From positions 869,501 to 933,500 of the forward strand of contig JAWHQI010000201.1 in assembly GCA_033032865.1 (NCBI GenBank): 64,000 nt of DNA, in the 5' to 3' direction. Shown in pieces: positions 1 to 12,300 of this stretch (positions are counted from its first letter, which is position 1; each line of letters opens with the position of its first letter). This DNA is from Dactylorhiza incarnata. Lineage: Eukaryota; Streptophyta; Magnoliopsida; Asparagales; Orchidaceae. The translations under genes were made by a program, and so were the position numbers. The notes beneath the pieces are model-generated. The model was not told the DNA's origin. It did not search any database and saw nothing but the letters and a program-made list of their open reading frames with translations.

Positions 1-317
1 GCGGTCTTGCATTGCAGGTATCTTGCCTGTATTCTGTTCGTGTGGTCTCAGGACAAGTCGGGCGGTCTCTGGAGTGCAGCGGTCTGTGCGGTCTCTGCTT
101 TGTCAGGTCGCCAGATTTGTGTTTTGGTGTGTTTTGTTCTTCTCTCCTTCGTGATTCTTATGAATCATGTCTCTCCATGTATGTCTCGAAATGTAATGAA
201 GTTTTGTGATTCAATAAAGACTATTGTGTTGCTGTGTGGTATTGTGGTTGTTTGGCTATAACTCAGTTGATGCAACTCCTCCTTACTCCTAAACGATTCA
301 AATCAAAAAATTTAACA
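1..317 (+). repeat. 3' end of a Copia-A LTR (sense, cut by window edge)
   Basis: This is the reverse complement of the left ends of the two Copia-A LTRs at 3672-4822 and 16673-17824. It closes with AATTTAACA at 317. A polyadenylation-type AATAAA lies at about 213, roughly 100 bp before the LTR end. No tRNA-Met primer site follows, so this is a 3' LTR or solo LTR of a plus-oriented copy that extends left of the window. It interrupts the SIRE-like env fragment that begins just after it. Confidence 0.85.
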
Positions 318-422
318 CACTGGGATAGTGGTGAAGTAGTACTTGACTCATGATCCTCATGAAAGCATTCTCCTTGTTGGAGTACTTGTGAGCAATTAAC
401 TTTAGGAGACACCTCCCCCAGT

Positions 423-927
423 TTATCTTTTTCTTAAGGACAAGAATGCCCATAATCTACAGCTCTGCTTTAAAATTGCATCATGAGCTGAGATTTTGCA
501 TAATAGAACTTTCCCAACTATGTCATCCAGGAATCTGTATTCTTCTCCCAACTCAATCTTCTTGAGATTGATTGCTTTCACCTTACTGAACTGCATAATC
601 TCTAATGCTTTCTTAATCTCTTCACCTGACAGCTCATCAGGGTCACTCCCAGTTGGAAGATCCAAAGTCTGACTCAGCATCTCCTCTGTGATGTTAATGT
701 CAGTTTCAGAAACTTTCCCATTAAGGGATCCATCTTCTCCTATCTGTACAAACTCCTTAAACTATGTCAATTCAATATCTAGTATCTTGCTTCTGGTGGA
801 TATTACTTTGGTTAAGCCAACATCGAGAAGCAAGCCCAGGATGGCTTTGAAGCATTCAGCCGCTACGCTGAAAGAATCATCATCCACATCGAACCCAGAG
901 TTAATCTTAGGAGGGGTTTTTGATTGA
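423..927 (-). pseudogene. env-like / plant transposon-protein fragment of a SIRE-like element
   Basis: Reading leftward from about 927, one frame gives an acidic, helix-rich protein of about 165 residues broken by a single in-frame TAG near 762. The best segment contains FKEFVQIGEDG, then EEMLSQTLDLPTGS, then GEEYRFLDDIVGK. That pattern (a 'LF..P..G' stretch followed by 'EYRLL.DI..K') resembles the extra ORF found downstream of pol in SIRE-type copia elements and proteins annotated from Lamiales genomes. The assignment is from memory of the family and is moderate. The frame runs into the Copia-A LTR at 317, so its C-terminus is lost. No pol lies between it and the gag at 1567-3542. Confidence 0.5.
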
Positions 928-939
928 GATTGGATGTAC

Positions 940-1060
940 ATGCATGGACAAAGAAACTAAGAGAGAGAGAGAGAGAGGCTCACATGAGAACTGGAGAGCT
1001 GGAGAGCAAGAGAGCAAGAGGAAGAGAATTTGAAAGCGTAAATGTTTCTACGCAGTAATT
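940..1060. repeat. GA-rich low-complexity stretch
   Basis: A (GA)n run at about 959-977 followed by GAGA/GCAAGAGG purine-rich sequence. No coding or structural signal is visible. Confidence 0.6.
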
Positions 1061-1079
1061 GTTTAAAAGCAGATGAATC

Positions 1080-1445
1080 GTCTCTACTTAGGGTTTAGGT
1101 CAACGCACCGTCGATAACACTTTTTATTTAGCGCGCAATGCTATGGTGAGATTTCTTCTAGAAGTACTTTTGCGCGTGCTAATATATCGATGTTACGTCG
1201 ACTAGTACTCGACGTAGCTTCGAGACTATTCAGAGACCCTAAGTCGACGTAGCCCTGTCGACGTTACGTCGATTTCCAATCGACGTAACTTGGGATTTAA
1301 TAGGCAATTAATAAGTTGATGTATGCGTCGATATGAACTTGACGCTGCGTCGAATTCTATTCGAATTGTCTTCTCTGAGTGCATCTTGATGCTGGCGTCG
1401 AGTAGAAGTCGATGTTACGTAGACTTTTATTCGACACACCTCTTA
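1080..1445. repeat. Array of CGACGT / TCGACG-CGTCGA motifs
   Basis: About ten degenerate copies of a CpG-rich inverted motif (arms TCGACG and CGTCGA, short spacer) are spread over about 360 bp. Examples are near 1190-1210, 1235-1280 and 1325-1350. The same motif, in the same orientation and with the shared phrase GCGTCGAATTCTATTCGA, recurs in the SIRE LTR at 18915-19335. This may be an LTR-derived segment captured between gag and the env-like fragment. It does not encode protein. Confidence 0.6.
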
Positions 1446-1566
1446 ATAAACAGATCCATTTCTTTAGAAAATTCTTGCTATTTTTCCCAGCACTTTTATT
1501 TATTGAAAATAGATTATAATATAATGTAAATAATATTAAGGAGGATTCAAGGTAGAAATTACTCTC

Positions 1567-3542
1567 TTGAATAAGTCTTGTTCCTTAATCAAAATCTACA
1601 TCTTTTTTCCTACTCAATTTTCTCCTGAGTGGGACCCTACCTCACCCTGCACAGGTAATTCAAACATTAGAAGGAACCCAGGTTACCTTGGGCCCTTTGC
1701 TTTTACCATTGTAGGGTTCAATGAAAGAATAGAAGGGTCTTTCATGATACCCTTTGGGATAATAGGGAATGGATTTCCCAAACCTCTTATCTTGATACTT
1801 GAAGTGAGTATAAAATGAATCATAATACAACAAATCAGCAGAATGTTTGATTATCCTAAGTTTTATTTTTGCTTGTTGGTTGTTGTTAGTTAACTTCTCT
1901 AAATGATTCTTGCCTATGGGTTTTTCCTTTTTAGTTTTGTCTATCCTATCTGGATGAATGTTATCTAACCCTTGGATGATTCACTCTTCTCACTTGATTG
2001 ATATTCACTAGGTCTAACAAATGGCACTGGATTTTTCCAGGCTGGTTTCCTAATATTTCTGTGCTAGTGGAGGGCTCTGCTCCTAATCCTAGATGATTAA
2101 ATCTCATAGAGGATTTTCAGTGATGTCTTGGAGCTTCTGACTCCTTCCATTGAGTGAGTCCTCAAAGGCCTTTGTCTTTGCTAGCTCTTCTTTTAGATTT
2201 GTGTTTTCCTCTCTAAGCTTAATCAATTCTAACTCTTTATTATTAATTTCATTTGTTAGGTTTTGATTATTTAGATGCATTTCATTTTTCTTAAGGTTCT
2301 CTAGTTCAGTTCTAGCTATGCCTAGTTCTTTTTCCACCCTAAGATGTTCAATGCAGAAATCTTTGAAACATGATTTAAAATCTTTTGAAGTAAAATCAAA
2401 TTCATCAAAGACAGATGATACCTGATCATCTTCATCATCTGATGTGATCCCAAGGGCCATCATGCAGGCTGCTACTGCTTCTTCTTCATCATCACTTTCA
2501 GATGATGAGGAGTCTAATTCTGCTTCATAATCACTCTATGTTTCAGCAATGAAGCCCTTGGTTTTCTTCTTGTCCTTTCCTCTGAGGGACTTCTTCTTCT
2601 TCTTGTCCTCTTTGCTGCTGCTTCTTTCCCTTTGCTCTTGTGGGCACTCAAGAGGAATGTGCCCTTGTTTGCTGTAGTTATAGAAAATAATCTCCTTCCT
2701 TGGAGTTTTATCATACCTGGGCCTTAAGTCTCTTTCTCTTCTCCTTGAGTCCTCAGTCTTCACCCACTTCTTGAATCCTTTTGCTAGTAGACTGAACATT
2801 TCATCCTCAGGATTGGAGGACTCTCCTTCAGCAGCTTTCAAAGTAATGGACCTTTGGTCAGCAGCCGGAGAGATCTCCCTTTCTTCAGCCTCAGACCTGT
2901 TCTTCAGAAGCATCTCATATGACTTAATCTTTCCTAGCAAAGCTTCAGTTGAGATTTCTCTGTGGCATCTGGATTCTCTGATTTCCCAGATCCTTGAGTC
3001 CCATGAGCTAGGGAAGCACATGAGAATCTTATCATTAATTTCAGTCAAGGATATTTCCTTGTCTAAGCCTTTGAGCTCATTAATGATAAGACTGAATCTG
3101 TCATACAAATTGGCAATCGATTCTTCAGCTTTCTTTTGAAAGTTCTCATACTGGGATATGAGAAGGGACTTTTTGTCCTTTCTTACATTAGCACTTCCTT
3201 CCACCATGGTGGTGAGTGAGTCCCAGATTTCCTTTGCTGATTAGCACTCAGCAACTTTCTGGAAAATGTCATCAGACATTGATGAAACCAGAATATTCAT
3301 GGCCTTGGCATCACATGCCTTGACCTTCTTCTCTTCCTCTGTCCATTCCTTTCTTGGGACAGCCTCTGTTGTTGAGGATTCCCTTGCCTTTTGTCTGATG
3401 GAGCTGGAGGACCTGTGAGAAGAACATTATAGATGTCTTCATCAATGGAATTCCTGTAAAGTTTTATTCTGGCCTTCCATAGTGTGAACTTATTCAAGTT
3501 ACACACTGGGGCTTTGTGGAAGCATAATCCATTGGAACTCAT
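1567..3542 (-). pseudogene. gag of SIRE/Maximus-like Ty1-copia element, broken
   Basis: The protein starts at 3542 with a W-containing N-terminal segment (NKFTLWKARIKLYRN). It continues at 3207-2536 with the copia gag core (KKSLLISQYENFQKKAEESI, then LYDRFSLIINELKGL). A CCHC knuckle follows but is wrecked: IIFYNYSKQGHIPLECP has lost its first two cysteines. After a TAG at about 2536 the same frame continues (2463-2104) as an acidic coiled coil (EKELGIARTELENLKK). A basic, proline-rich tail is visible down to about 1567. A frameshift lies between 3297 and 3207. The coiled-coil gag and its position immediately left of a primer site suggest the SIRE lineage. Confidence 0.75.
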
Positions 3543-3623
3543 TTTCTTTATAAAATATGTTTATAGAAAAGAAATAAGGGTAGGAGGTCTTTTTGCTCAA
3601 GGTGTTAACCTCTTAATGATCAA

Positions 3624-3640
3624 CCTCATTCTGATACCAA
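3624..3640 (-). other. Primer binding site of the SIRE-like element
   Basis: The minus strand reads TTGGTATCAGAATGAGG immediately after the LTR terminus at 3642. This matches the start of the usual plant initiator tRNA-Met primer site (TGGTATCAGAG). It fixes the element as minus-oriented with its 5' LTR to the right. Confidence 0.8.
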
Positions 3641-3641
3641 T

Positions 3642-3671
3642 TGAAAGTGCACAGTCTGCCTCTGAGAATCC
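3642..3671 (-). repeat. SIRE-like 5' LTR, piece 1 of 3
   Basis: Thirty bases from TGAAAGTGC to AATCC. The LTR is interrupted by Copia-A and resumes at 17825, where AATCC is repeated as the target duplication. Rejoined, the text runs from the primer site into the CTAGAGGGGAGGGGGGTGAATAG block typical of SIRE LTRs. Confidence 0.8.
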
Positions 3672-4822
3672 TGATAAATTTTTTGATTTTAATCGTTTAG
3701 GAGTAAGCAGGAGTTGCATCAACTGAGCTATAGCCAAACAACCACAATGCCACACAGCAACACAATAGTCTTTATTGAATCACAAAACTTGATTACAGTG
3801 CGAGGTATACATGGCGAGACATGATTCATAAGAATCACGAAGGAGAGAAGAACAAAACACACCAAAAACACAAATCTGGCGACCTGACAAGCAGAGACCG
3901 CACAGAACGCTGAACTCCAGAGACCGCCCGGCTTGTCCTGAGACCGCACGAACAGAATACAGGCAAGATGACTGCACTGCAAGACCACCACCTCAGACCG
4001 CACAAACTGGAGCATATTGAACTGAACAGAGAACAGAAGCTGTCGTCAGACCGCAACTCAGATCGCCTAACCACAGAAGGTCGCCTGATCGCTGAGCTCG
4101 CTGCGAACAGCGCAAGAACAATATAAAGCAGTTCGTAGACAAGCCGCTGCCGAACTGTTTATTCAAGCCACTCAGAAATCACCAAGGAAGGAGACCGCAA
4201 CCTGCTGACCGCAAACCTGCGAACACATCAAACAGTCAATTCGCTTCCGAGACCGCCCGACCTTAAAGTTGAGACCGCACAAAACAACCCGGGCTCTAGT
4301 TCTTACAGTTCTCATTGTTAATGACGGGCCATGCATCCCTATTTATAGCCGAGAAGACGGATGTCGTCACCTCCGTAAGAGATACAGTCACCACCCATCA
4401 GATCGCCAGCGGGCTCACAGAGCAGACCGCGCGATCACACCACTTGGAAAACAACCTGTCCAAGACCGCAAGTCAGCAGCAGACCGCGCACAAGCCGCGC
4501 GGTACAGATCACACCTTCCTTAGACCGCCAAAAGCAAACTAAGAACATCTGGACGACTTCAGACAAGTCGCCAGATCAACCTGCAAAGGCCGCCCGGTTA
4601 CAGCGGTTACCTAAGCACAGGCCGCCCGTTCTTCTACAAAGAAGATAGATCAACCAAGCAGAGCAGACCGGCAAGAGACCGGAACAGCTATAACAGACCG
4701 GCCAACACAGCAGACCGCTAGAGCTAGACCGGTAGAGCACCAACACAGAGACCGCGCGGTCTCTGCGATCACCAAAATACAGACCGTCGGCCACCTTCCA
4801 CTTCACTTCAATAATTTCAACA
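3672..4822 (-). repeat. Copia-A 3' LTR
   Basis: Ends are TGATAAATT at the left (one change from TGTTAAATT in the other LTR) and TTCAACA at the right. It contains some twenty AGACCGC heptamers and near-matches on the plus strand, plus one complete palindrome GACCGCGCGGTC at 4750-4761. A minus-strand TATA box is at 4339-4348. Confidence 0.93.
4339..4348 (-). promoter_or_regulatory. LTR TATA box (Copia-A 3' LTR)
   Basis: The minus strand reads CTATAAATAG, a strong plant TATA box. The matching site in the 5' LTR is at about 17340-17349. AGACCGC repeats lie on both sides of it. Confidence 0.6.
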
Positions 4823-7668
4823 CTCCCCCTTGAAGTGGGAAGTGGAAACTAGCCCAAGTAAACTCCGCAACCGAGTAAACGGTCCCTTTGCCAATGGCTT
4901 TGTGAAGATGTCTGCAATATTGTCTGCACTTCGAACATGCTCGACCATAAGAGATCCTCCCAACACCTTCTCATGAATGAAATGGTGCTCAATCTTAATG
5001 TGCTTGGTCCTCACGTGACAGACTGGATTATTAACCAGCTTGAGAGCACTCTCATTGTCCCCGCGTAGCATAGTGGGACCTCGAACCTCCTCATGAACAT
5101 CCTCCACCAACCTCCTGAACCAAACGGCTTCTTGAGCTGCCAAGGCTGAAGCCTTCTATTCCGCTTCTGTGGTAGATACAGACATTGAGTCTTGCTTTTT
5201 GCTGCACCAAGAAATATCTGTGGGGCCTGCCATAAAGACATAACCAGACGTTGATCTCCGATCATCCACATCTCCCTCGTAATCAGCATCCATGTACCCA
5301 TGCAACTCCAAGCTTGAACCTCTCCTATATAGGAGACCCAGATCAGAGGTCGACTTCACATACCTCAAAATTCCTTTAGCCGCCAGAAGATGAGGTTTCC
5401 GTTGTTCCGCCATGTACCGAATCACCTTACCAACTGCATAAGCAATATCGGGCCTTGTGATGGTCAAGTAGATCAAGCTCCCAACCAGAGATCAGAACAT
5501 CAATGGTTCAGATAGAACTCTCCCCTCATCCTTCCGAAGTTTATGATGCTGTTCCAGAGGTATAAAGCTGCCCTTCCCTTCCTCCATGGCGAATTGTTGA
5601 ACGACCCGCTCTGCATAACCAGCCTGAGAAATGAGCACTCCACTCTCCCGCCTCTGAACCTTGAGTCCAAGGAAATGGTGAAGCTCACCTAAATACTTCA
5701 TCTCAAATCTGATAGCAAGCTCGGCTCTCAGCCTAGCTACTACCTCCTTTGAGATCCCGGTGACGATCATGTCATCCACATACAGCAGAACAATAACCCG
5801 AAGCACCCCCTCCTTCTTGACGAACAAGCTAGAATCAGAGTCTGAAGCAAGGAACCCGCAGAATGAAAGATTCTCCACGATCTTTCCATACCACGCCCGA
5901 GGCGCTTGCATCAACCCATAAAGGGCTTTCTTCAGTTTGCAAACGTAGTCTGGACAATCCTCTGAGATAAAGCCCGACGGTTTGGTCATGAAGATATCCT
6001 TGTCAATCTCTCCGTATAAGAAAGCATTCTTCACGTCGAGCTGCCAAATCTCCCAATCACATTATGACGCCAAAGCAATAACAAATCGAACCAAAGTCAT
6101 CTTTGCCACTGGACTGAACGTCTCATCATAATCTTCTCCATAGTTCTGTGAGAACCCGCGAGCCACAAGGCGAGCCTTGTATCGCTCGATCGTGCTGTCA
6201 GCTTTCTTCATGAGCTTATAGACCCATTTGCATGTCACAGGGGTAATGCCCTTGGGCCTGGGCACTAGAGACCAAGTCTCATTCTTCTTGAGAGCATCCA
6301 TCTCCTCCTGCAAAGCAATGTCCCACTGCTTCACACCTTTGGCCTTCTCAAAGCTCGACGGCTCCCTCTCATCCAAGGAACCAGCAAAGAAACATGAGAC
6401 AAAGCTCACCATGTTTCCTCCTGTGTATCGATCAGGTGGCTTAATAGTCCTCTTCGACCTCCTAAGAGGTTGCACCTGACTAACCACCTCCTCATCTACT
6501 TCTTCTGTGCTAGCTCCTCTTCCAGGAGAATTTGGAGCATTGCTCCCCCTGCTTCCAGAACCTGAAGCCTCCATCTCTGAGCTTGACACAGCTGGAGCTC
6601 CTGGTGAAACAGGCAACTCCACTTGATGATTTTCCGCAGCCTTCCCTTTTTCATCAACCCTGCTCTTCGGTAGTTCAAATCCTGAACTCCCCTTGTAGGA
6701 AGTCACCTCATCGAACACCACATCCCGAGATACCACTGATCTCTGTGTCTCAGGATCCATGCATCTTCATCCCTTCTTCCGCTCATCATATCCAACGAAG
6801 ACTAGCTTCCTTGCTTTTGCATCTAGCTTTGTCCGAAGAGCATCAGGGATATGCGCATAACAGGTTGACCCGAACACTCGAAGGTGCTCAACACTTGGAT
6901 TCTCCTTGAACATCAGTTCATGAGGGGCCTTCATGTTGATAGGACTTAGAGGCATCCTTTTGATGGCGTATGCCGCATAAAACATTCCCTCCGCCCAAAA
7001 GGATTTTGGGATGCTCTTGGCATGAAGCCAGCATTTGCAGGTTTCCGTCAGATGACGGATCTTCCGCTCTGCAACGCCGTTTTGCTGTGGAGTATGGGCA
7101 CAAGTGAGCTCTCTCCGGACGCCGTGCTTCCTGCAAAAACTTGAGAACTCGCCATGGGTGTACTCCCCACCATTGTCAGTTCTCAATTTTTTCACCCGCA
7201 GGCCTAACCGACCTTCCACCAGCTCCTTGAACTGCACGAATTTCGCAAAAGCTTCCGACTTCTCTTTTAGAAAATACACCCAGACATATCCGGTATAATC
7301 GTTGATTAACACCAACATATATCTATTGCCTCCAAGGCTTAGGGAGGCAGTTGGTCCAATCAAATCACCGTGAATGCACTCCAACGGTGCTTTGCAACTT
7401 GTTTGCGATTTATCAAATGGAAGTCGATGAGACTTACTAAATTGACATCCCGCACAAATATGACCGTCTCCATAGGAGGACAAGCTAGGCAAGCCCTTGA
7501 CAAGGCCCCTTACCGCCATAGCCTTCAATTTGCCCATGCCTATATACCCCAACCTTTCATGCCAGATAGCCGCGCTATCAATGGTCATCATCTTGTCAAC
7601 ATAGGTACTTGTCGATAAAACGAACAAGTCCTTTACCCACTTTCCAACATGAATAACATCTCCCTTTA
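4817..7668 (-). pseudogene. Copia-A pol: integrase, reverse transcriptase, RNase H
   Basis: One frame runs from the gypsy junction at 7668 to the natural TGA at 4817-4819. The integrase has a GAG-pre-integrase zinc site (HERLG, then CAGC). Its catalytic triad is still visible: D in IHGDLIGP, D in RTDNGGEY and E in QQNGVAERK. The linker KARKLVFVGY follows. RT has WKWV-type entry sequence, QLDVKNAFLYG and the intact YVDD box (LLYVDDMIVTG). RNase H has DADYEGD and STTEAE, and ends in ADIFTKPL. Premature stops are at 6767, 6062, 5492 and 5156. At least three of them sit one transition away from W, Q or R codons. The final codons run through the polypurine tract into the LTR. Confidence 0.92.
4823..4840 (-). 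other. Polypurine tract of Copia-A
   Basis: The minus strand reads CCCACTTCAAGGGGGAG directly before the 3' LTR. It primes plus-strand DNA synthesis and also encodes the last residues of pol (FKGE). Confidence 0.8.
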
Positions 7669-8896
7669 TGATGGCGCGACCCCACCACCACTTTCTAATG
7701 ACGACCCGGTTGCTGAAGCGCAACACTACAAGGACTTGAGGCGCCATGAAGATGCTAACGGAAATTTGAGCTACAACCTCCGCCCGCGGCGTACCAAACC
7801 CGCTTGAAGAACTTCTATTTATTTTATATCGTTTATTTCATATTTGCGGATATAAAATTATTTCATGTCTTGGAAATAATTTTATATTCATTTTGCTCTT
7901 GCTTATTTTTCATTTCCTAATTTTGAACAATGGTGTGCGTTTAGCCGTTTTGATGGTGGATTAATTAGCCATAATGATTTGATGTATTTTGTAAACTCCT
8001 ATTTAAAGGAGGCTTGATGAGAGTATAGAGATAATTGAAGACGAAAACCCTAAAATCCCTCCTTGTGAGAATTTCGGCAAAGAAGGAGAGCCTCCTTGAC
8101 GCCGCCCCCCTCTTGGTGTGACTCCAAGGCCACCCCCCTCCATCCTCTTCGGTGCGACTCCGGCGAGACTCCGCGGTGCGAATCCAAGGAAGAAAGGGTG
8201 CTACTCCACTCGGTGCGACGCCGGTGGAACCATGGAGAGAGAGATTCTCCCACATCTATCTAGAGTGCATGCATGTTCTTGGTTGGGTAACCCCTCCCCT
8301 TTCTAGTGATTCTTCTACGTTATTTTGTGAGGGTTTTGTCGAATCGTTTTATCCGTGATCTTAATCTTCTCGCTTGCAAAATCTGAAATAATAATGTTGA
8401 TATTGAATCTCTTGTTGTTCGGATCGGGTAGATCCGTTGCGGGAGCGAAACTCGGCCTAGCCTTGGTTAGCTCTCCAAGATTGGCGCTCTTGGCGTTAAC
8501 AAGGGAGTTAATCTCAACTAAAGCTTTATCGCCGCTTGAATGTTCACCGCCGCTCCGAAAAATTTCCGCTGCGTTTGAAAACGAATCGATTGATGGAATA
8601 GATGCTTGTGTAGGTGCGGTGAGTTGTGTGCTTGTTGGAGAGGTAGGTCTTGTCTAAGGACGTGGTATCGAGTCCGGTTGTGAATCTTCTTGTTATTTTG
8701 TTATTCGGATTTGGGAACCCACCTGACCTCTTTATTTGCCGCTCTTGGTCGGAGTACTCTTGGAACGAGATCTTTGAGAGAAAGCACGACCTCTTTCCGT
8801 TCGCTTTTGGTCGGAGCCCTCTCCCCCTAATTTATGTCGAATGTTGTTTCCGTTCCCGTTAGCGTAGCGAGCACGTGTTCACGATAGCCCTAATCA
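7669..8896 (+). repeat. Chromovirus 5' LTR
   Basis: 1228 bp. Its first about 140 bp duplicate the C-terminal coding end of the polyprotein (the region ending at the TGA near 7806). The segment around 8098-8120 has a run of about six C where the 3' LTR has 31. Confidence 0.93.
7999..8009 (+). promoter_or_regulatory. Probable LTR TATA box
   Basis: CTATTTAAAGG sits in the middle of the 5' LTR; the 3' LTR copy is near 14419. This is the best TATA-like sequence in the LTR. The transcription start was not determined. Confidence 0.45.
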
Positions 8897-8898
8897 AT

Positions 8899-8911
8899 TT
8901 GGTATCAGAGG
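8899..8911 (+). other. Primer binding site (tRNA-Met type)
   Basis: TTGGTATCAGAGG lies two bases after the LTR terminus CA at 8896. It is the standard plant initiator tRNA-Met primer site. Confidence 0.85.
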
Positions 8912-9356
8912 TAGGTTGTGTTGAGTTCTATTTCGACACCATCCTTACTCTCAGATCTGTAGGCTATCCGTCCTTTAGTCGGTGCGTTCGTTAGAACGTT
9001 CAAAATCTGAAAAATTTCGGATTGGTCTGCGTTTAGAAAAATCTCAGAATTTTAAAACTTGTCAAACAAATCTGAAATTTTTTCTGTAGCTTCCTGCACG
9101 TATTTCCAGCAACATTATAACAGGAAATTTTTCGATTCGTCCTTGTTAGGTCGGCCTAAAAATTGGGAGCGTCGTAATTCTATCTAGTTGGTCTGCGAAT
9201 AGCGGGTTAAAATTGTCATTTTTCAGCGAAATTTAGAAAAAAAAATATTTAACGATCTACGTATTATGCACATCAGAAATCTATAAAAATATCCTATGTT
9301 CACTCTAGCTACAGCCCTAGGAAAAATCATCTTTCCAAACTTTTTCCTGAACCTGA
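8912..9356 (+). other. Untranslated leader of the chromovirus
   Basis: About 450 bp, AT-rich and without an open frame, between primer site and gag. It carries several CTGAAAA/AAATCTGAAA-type phrases. A packaging signal would be expected here but cannot be recognised by eye. Confidence 0.5.
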
Positions 9357-12300
9357 ATGCGCACTTGGCTAGGAACGGAGTACACGACACCGTCTACGTC
9401 TAGGATGGCTGCGAATCAGCACAATGATCCCAACACCGAGGCCATAGCAGGTCTACGTACCGAAATGACTGAGCTTAGGACGATGTTAGAACAAATTTTA
9501 CGGAATCAAGGAGGACCGCCACCACCACTCGGTGATGTTGAGGGGCCCAACCGGCACCAACCGGTCACTGATTCGGATTCTGATGGGGAACATCCCAGAG
9601 TGCCCCCTCGTGAACACCGTCCCGAGCGTGGCTTCGATATCACTAGAGCAATTAAGATTGATGCCCCCACCTACGATGGCATGGGAGACCCCCAGGTCTT
9701 CCTTAGCTGGGTAGTTGATATGGAATGTTATTACCAGTGGCACAATCTCACGGATCTCCAAAAGGTCCAAGTCGCCCGCATGAAGTTGACAAATCGTGCG
9801 AAAACCTTTTGGCTGAACGAGGAAAGGAGGTTGGGAGCCGGACAGGGAGTCCCACCTATCGGATGGGCAGTAATGAAAAATTTGCTCACCGACCAATACG
9901 TTCCCGCTTACCACCGAACGCAGATGTTCGATGAACTAGCCACCATGCGGTAAGGTTCAAATTAATTGGCCGAGTATATGGGAGAGTTGAAAGACCGTAT
10001 GGTGCGTTGCGAGCTTAGGGAACCCCCAGAGGTCACATTATCCTGGTTTCGTAAGGGGCTTCAACCCGATATCCAGCGGAAGCTCTTGGGCTATGGGCAC
10101 ACAGATCTGAACACGACTTTCAATGCCACCCTAGACATTGAAAAACACTTAGCCGCCAAGGCTCACTCCCATTATTCCCACACGAGGAATAAAACCACCG
10201 TTGGACCGTCTTCTTCCACCTATCCGGACAAGGGAATGTCTAGAACCACTGAGTCTAAGTCCGTCGTGATCACCGCTAGGAACACTAGGAACCCCACGAG
10301 TGAGCGTGTTCCCATTGGGAAAGTTAGCAAGGCCAATACCACATGTTATTCTTGCGGTGTTCAAGGCCACTATGCCTTTGAATGCCCAACTAAGACTAAG
10401 GCCGTTGCCCTCTTAGACATGGCGGCCGATTCTACTGACTATGTGTATGAGGCCGCCGAGGAGAGTGACCCCGAAGGGGTCCCAAGCGATTTGGAAGACG
10501 ATCACCACCTCATGGTGATGCGTTGTATTCTGACCACTCCACGTCCGCTAGATGACTGGAGGAGGACGAGTATCTTCTCTCTGATCTGTAAGAGTGGTGA
10601 AAAGCTGTGCAAGCTCATTATAGATAGCGGTAGCTGTGTGAATGTTATCTCTGAGAACGCTGTTAAACGTATGAATCTGACCACGGAACCACACCCCACA
10701 CCCTGCCAGGTAGCTTGGATTAGCAAGGTTACTGTCCCGGTTAGCAAGCGTTGCCTGGTCCCTCTTACCTTTAAATCTTACACGGATGAGGTCTGGTGCG
10801 ACGTCCTCCCCATGGACGCATGCCACGTGTTATTAGGGCGCCCTTGGCTTTATGACCGTGAAGTCACACATTTCGGTCGAGCCAATACTTATGAATTCAA
10901 ATTCAACGGTAAGACCATCACATTGAGACCGACCGTTCCGAAGGAGCCGACAGCTTTGGCTAAGGACACTACCATCCCGGCCAAGAGTAAGGCTTTGAGC
11001 CTAGTTAGTAGGAGAGAGTTTGTGAGAGATCCTTTCCTTGAGGGAGTTATGTACGCATTAGTTCTTATGGGTGCGAAGGTTGAATCGGAAGCGTTGAATG
11101 AGTTGCCTAGGGCGTTACGAGCACTTTTGGACGAGTATAAGGACGTGTACCCAGAAGAGTTGCCTTCTGTGTTACCTCCATTGAGGAACATACAACATGC
11201 GATAGACCTCATTCCGGGTTCGTCCTTGCCGAACCAACCCCACTATAGGCTTCATCCCGTGGCCCACAAAGAGCTACAGACTCAGATCGAGGACGTGATA
11301 AAAAAAGGATTCATCAGGACTAGCATGAGTCCTTGTGCGGTGCCAGCCCTTCTTGCCCCCAAGAAGGATGGTACATGGCGGATGTGTGTTGATAGCCGCA
11401 CTATCAACATGATAACCATAAAGTACCGATTTCCTATACTGCGCTTAGATGATCTTCTAGATGTCTTGTCTGGCGCCACCATATTTTCTAAGTTAGATTT
11501 ATGAAGCGGCTATCACCAGATAAGGATCCGCGAGGGAGATGAGTGGAAGACAGCGTTTAAGTCTAAGGACGGGTTATACGAATGGCTTGTGATGCCCTTC
11601 GGGCTATCCAATGCCCCCAGCACATTCTCTCGGATGATGACGCACGTCTTTCAGCCATTCATGGGGAAGTTTGTAGTAGTCTACTTCGATGACATCTTGG
11701 TTTACAACACCACTACCACCGAGCACGTCTCCCACATGAGAGTGGTTCTTTCCACCCTACGGAAGGAAACTTTATTTCTGAATCTCAAGAAATGCACTTT
11801 CCATGTTACGGAAGTGGAGTTTTTAGGCTACATCGTTGGAACGGAGGGCATTAGAGTTGACCCTAGCAAGGTTAAGGTGATTAAGGACTGGCCCGAGCCG
11901 ACCACGATACATGAGGTGAGGAGCTTCCATGGGTTGGTAACTTTCTACCGTCGTTTCATCAAAGACTTTAGCAGCATCATGGCCCCCATTAGTGACTGCA
12001 TGAAAAAAGGTGAGTTTACTTGGACGAAGTCCGCCACCTTCGCTTTCCAACGCATCAAGGAGCTTATGACTCAGGCACCCGTCTTACGTCTACCTGACTT
12101 CTCGAAAGTCTTTGAGCTTACTTGTGATGCTTCGGGCGTGGGAATAGGGGGTGTCTTGAGTCAGGAAGGGCATCCTGTGAGTTTCTTTAGTGAAAAGATG
12201 GCGGACGCTAAATTGAATTATTCCAACTATGATAGGGAATTTTATGCGGTCATTAGATGCTTGCACCACTGGCAGCATTATTTCCTCTCTAAGGAGTTCG

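Noticed and set aside
8355..8862. Frames of 70-100 codons in the chromovirus LTR
   Set aside because: They are repeated in the 3' LTR at 14847-15306 as expected for LTR DNA, and have no gene-like features.
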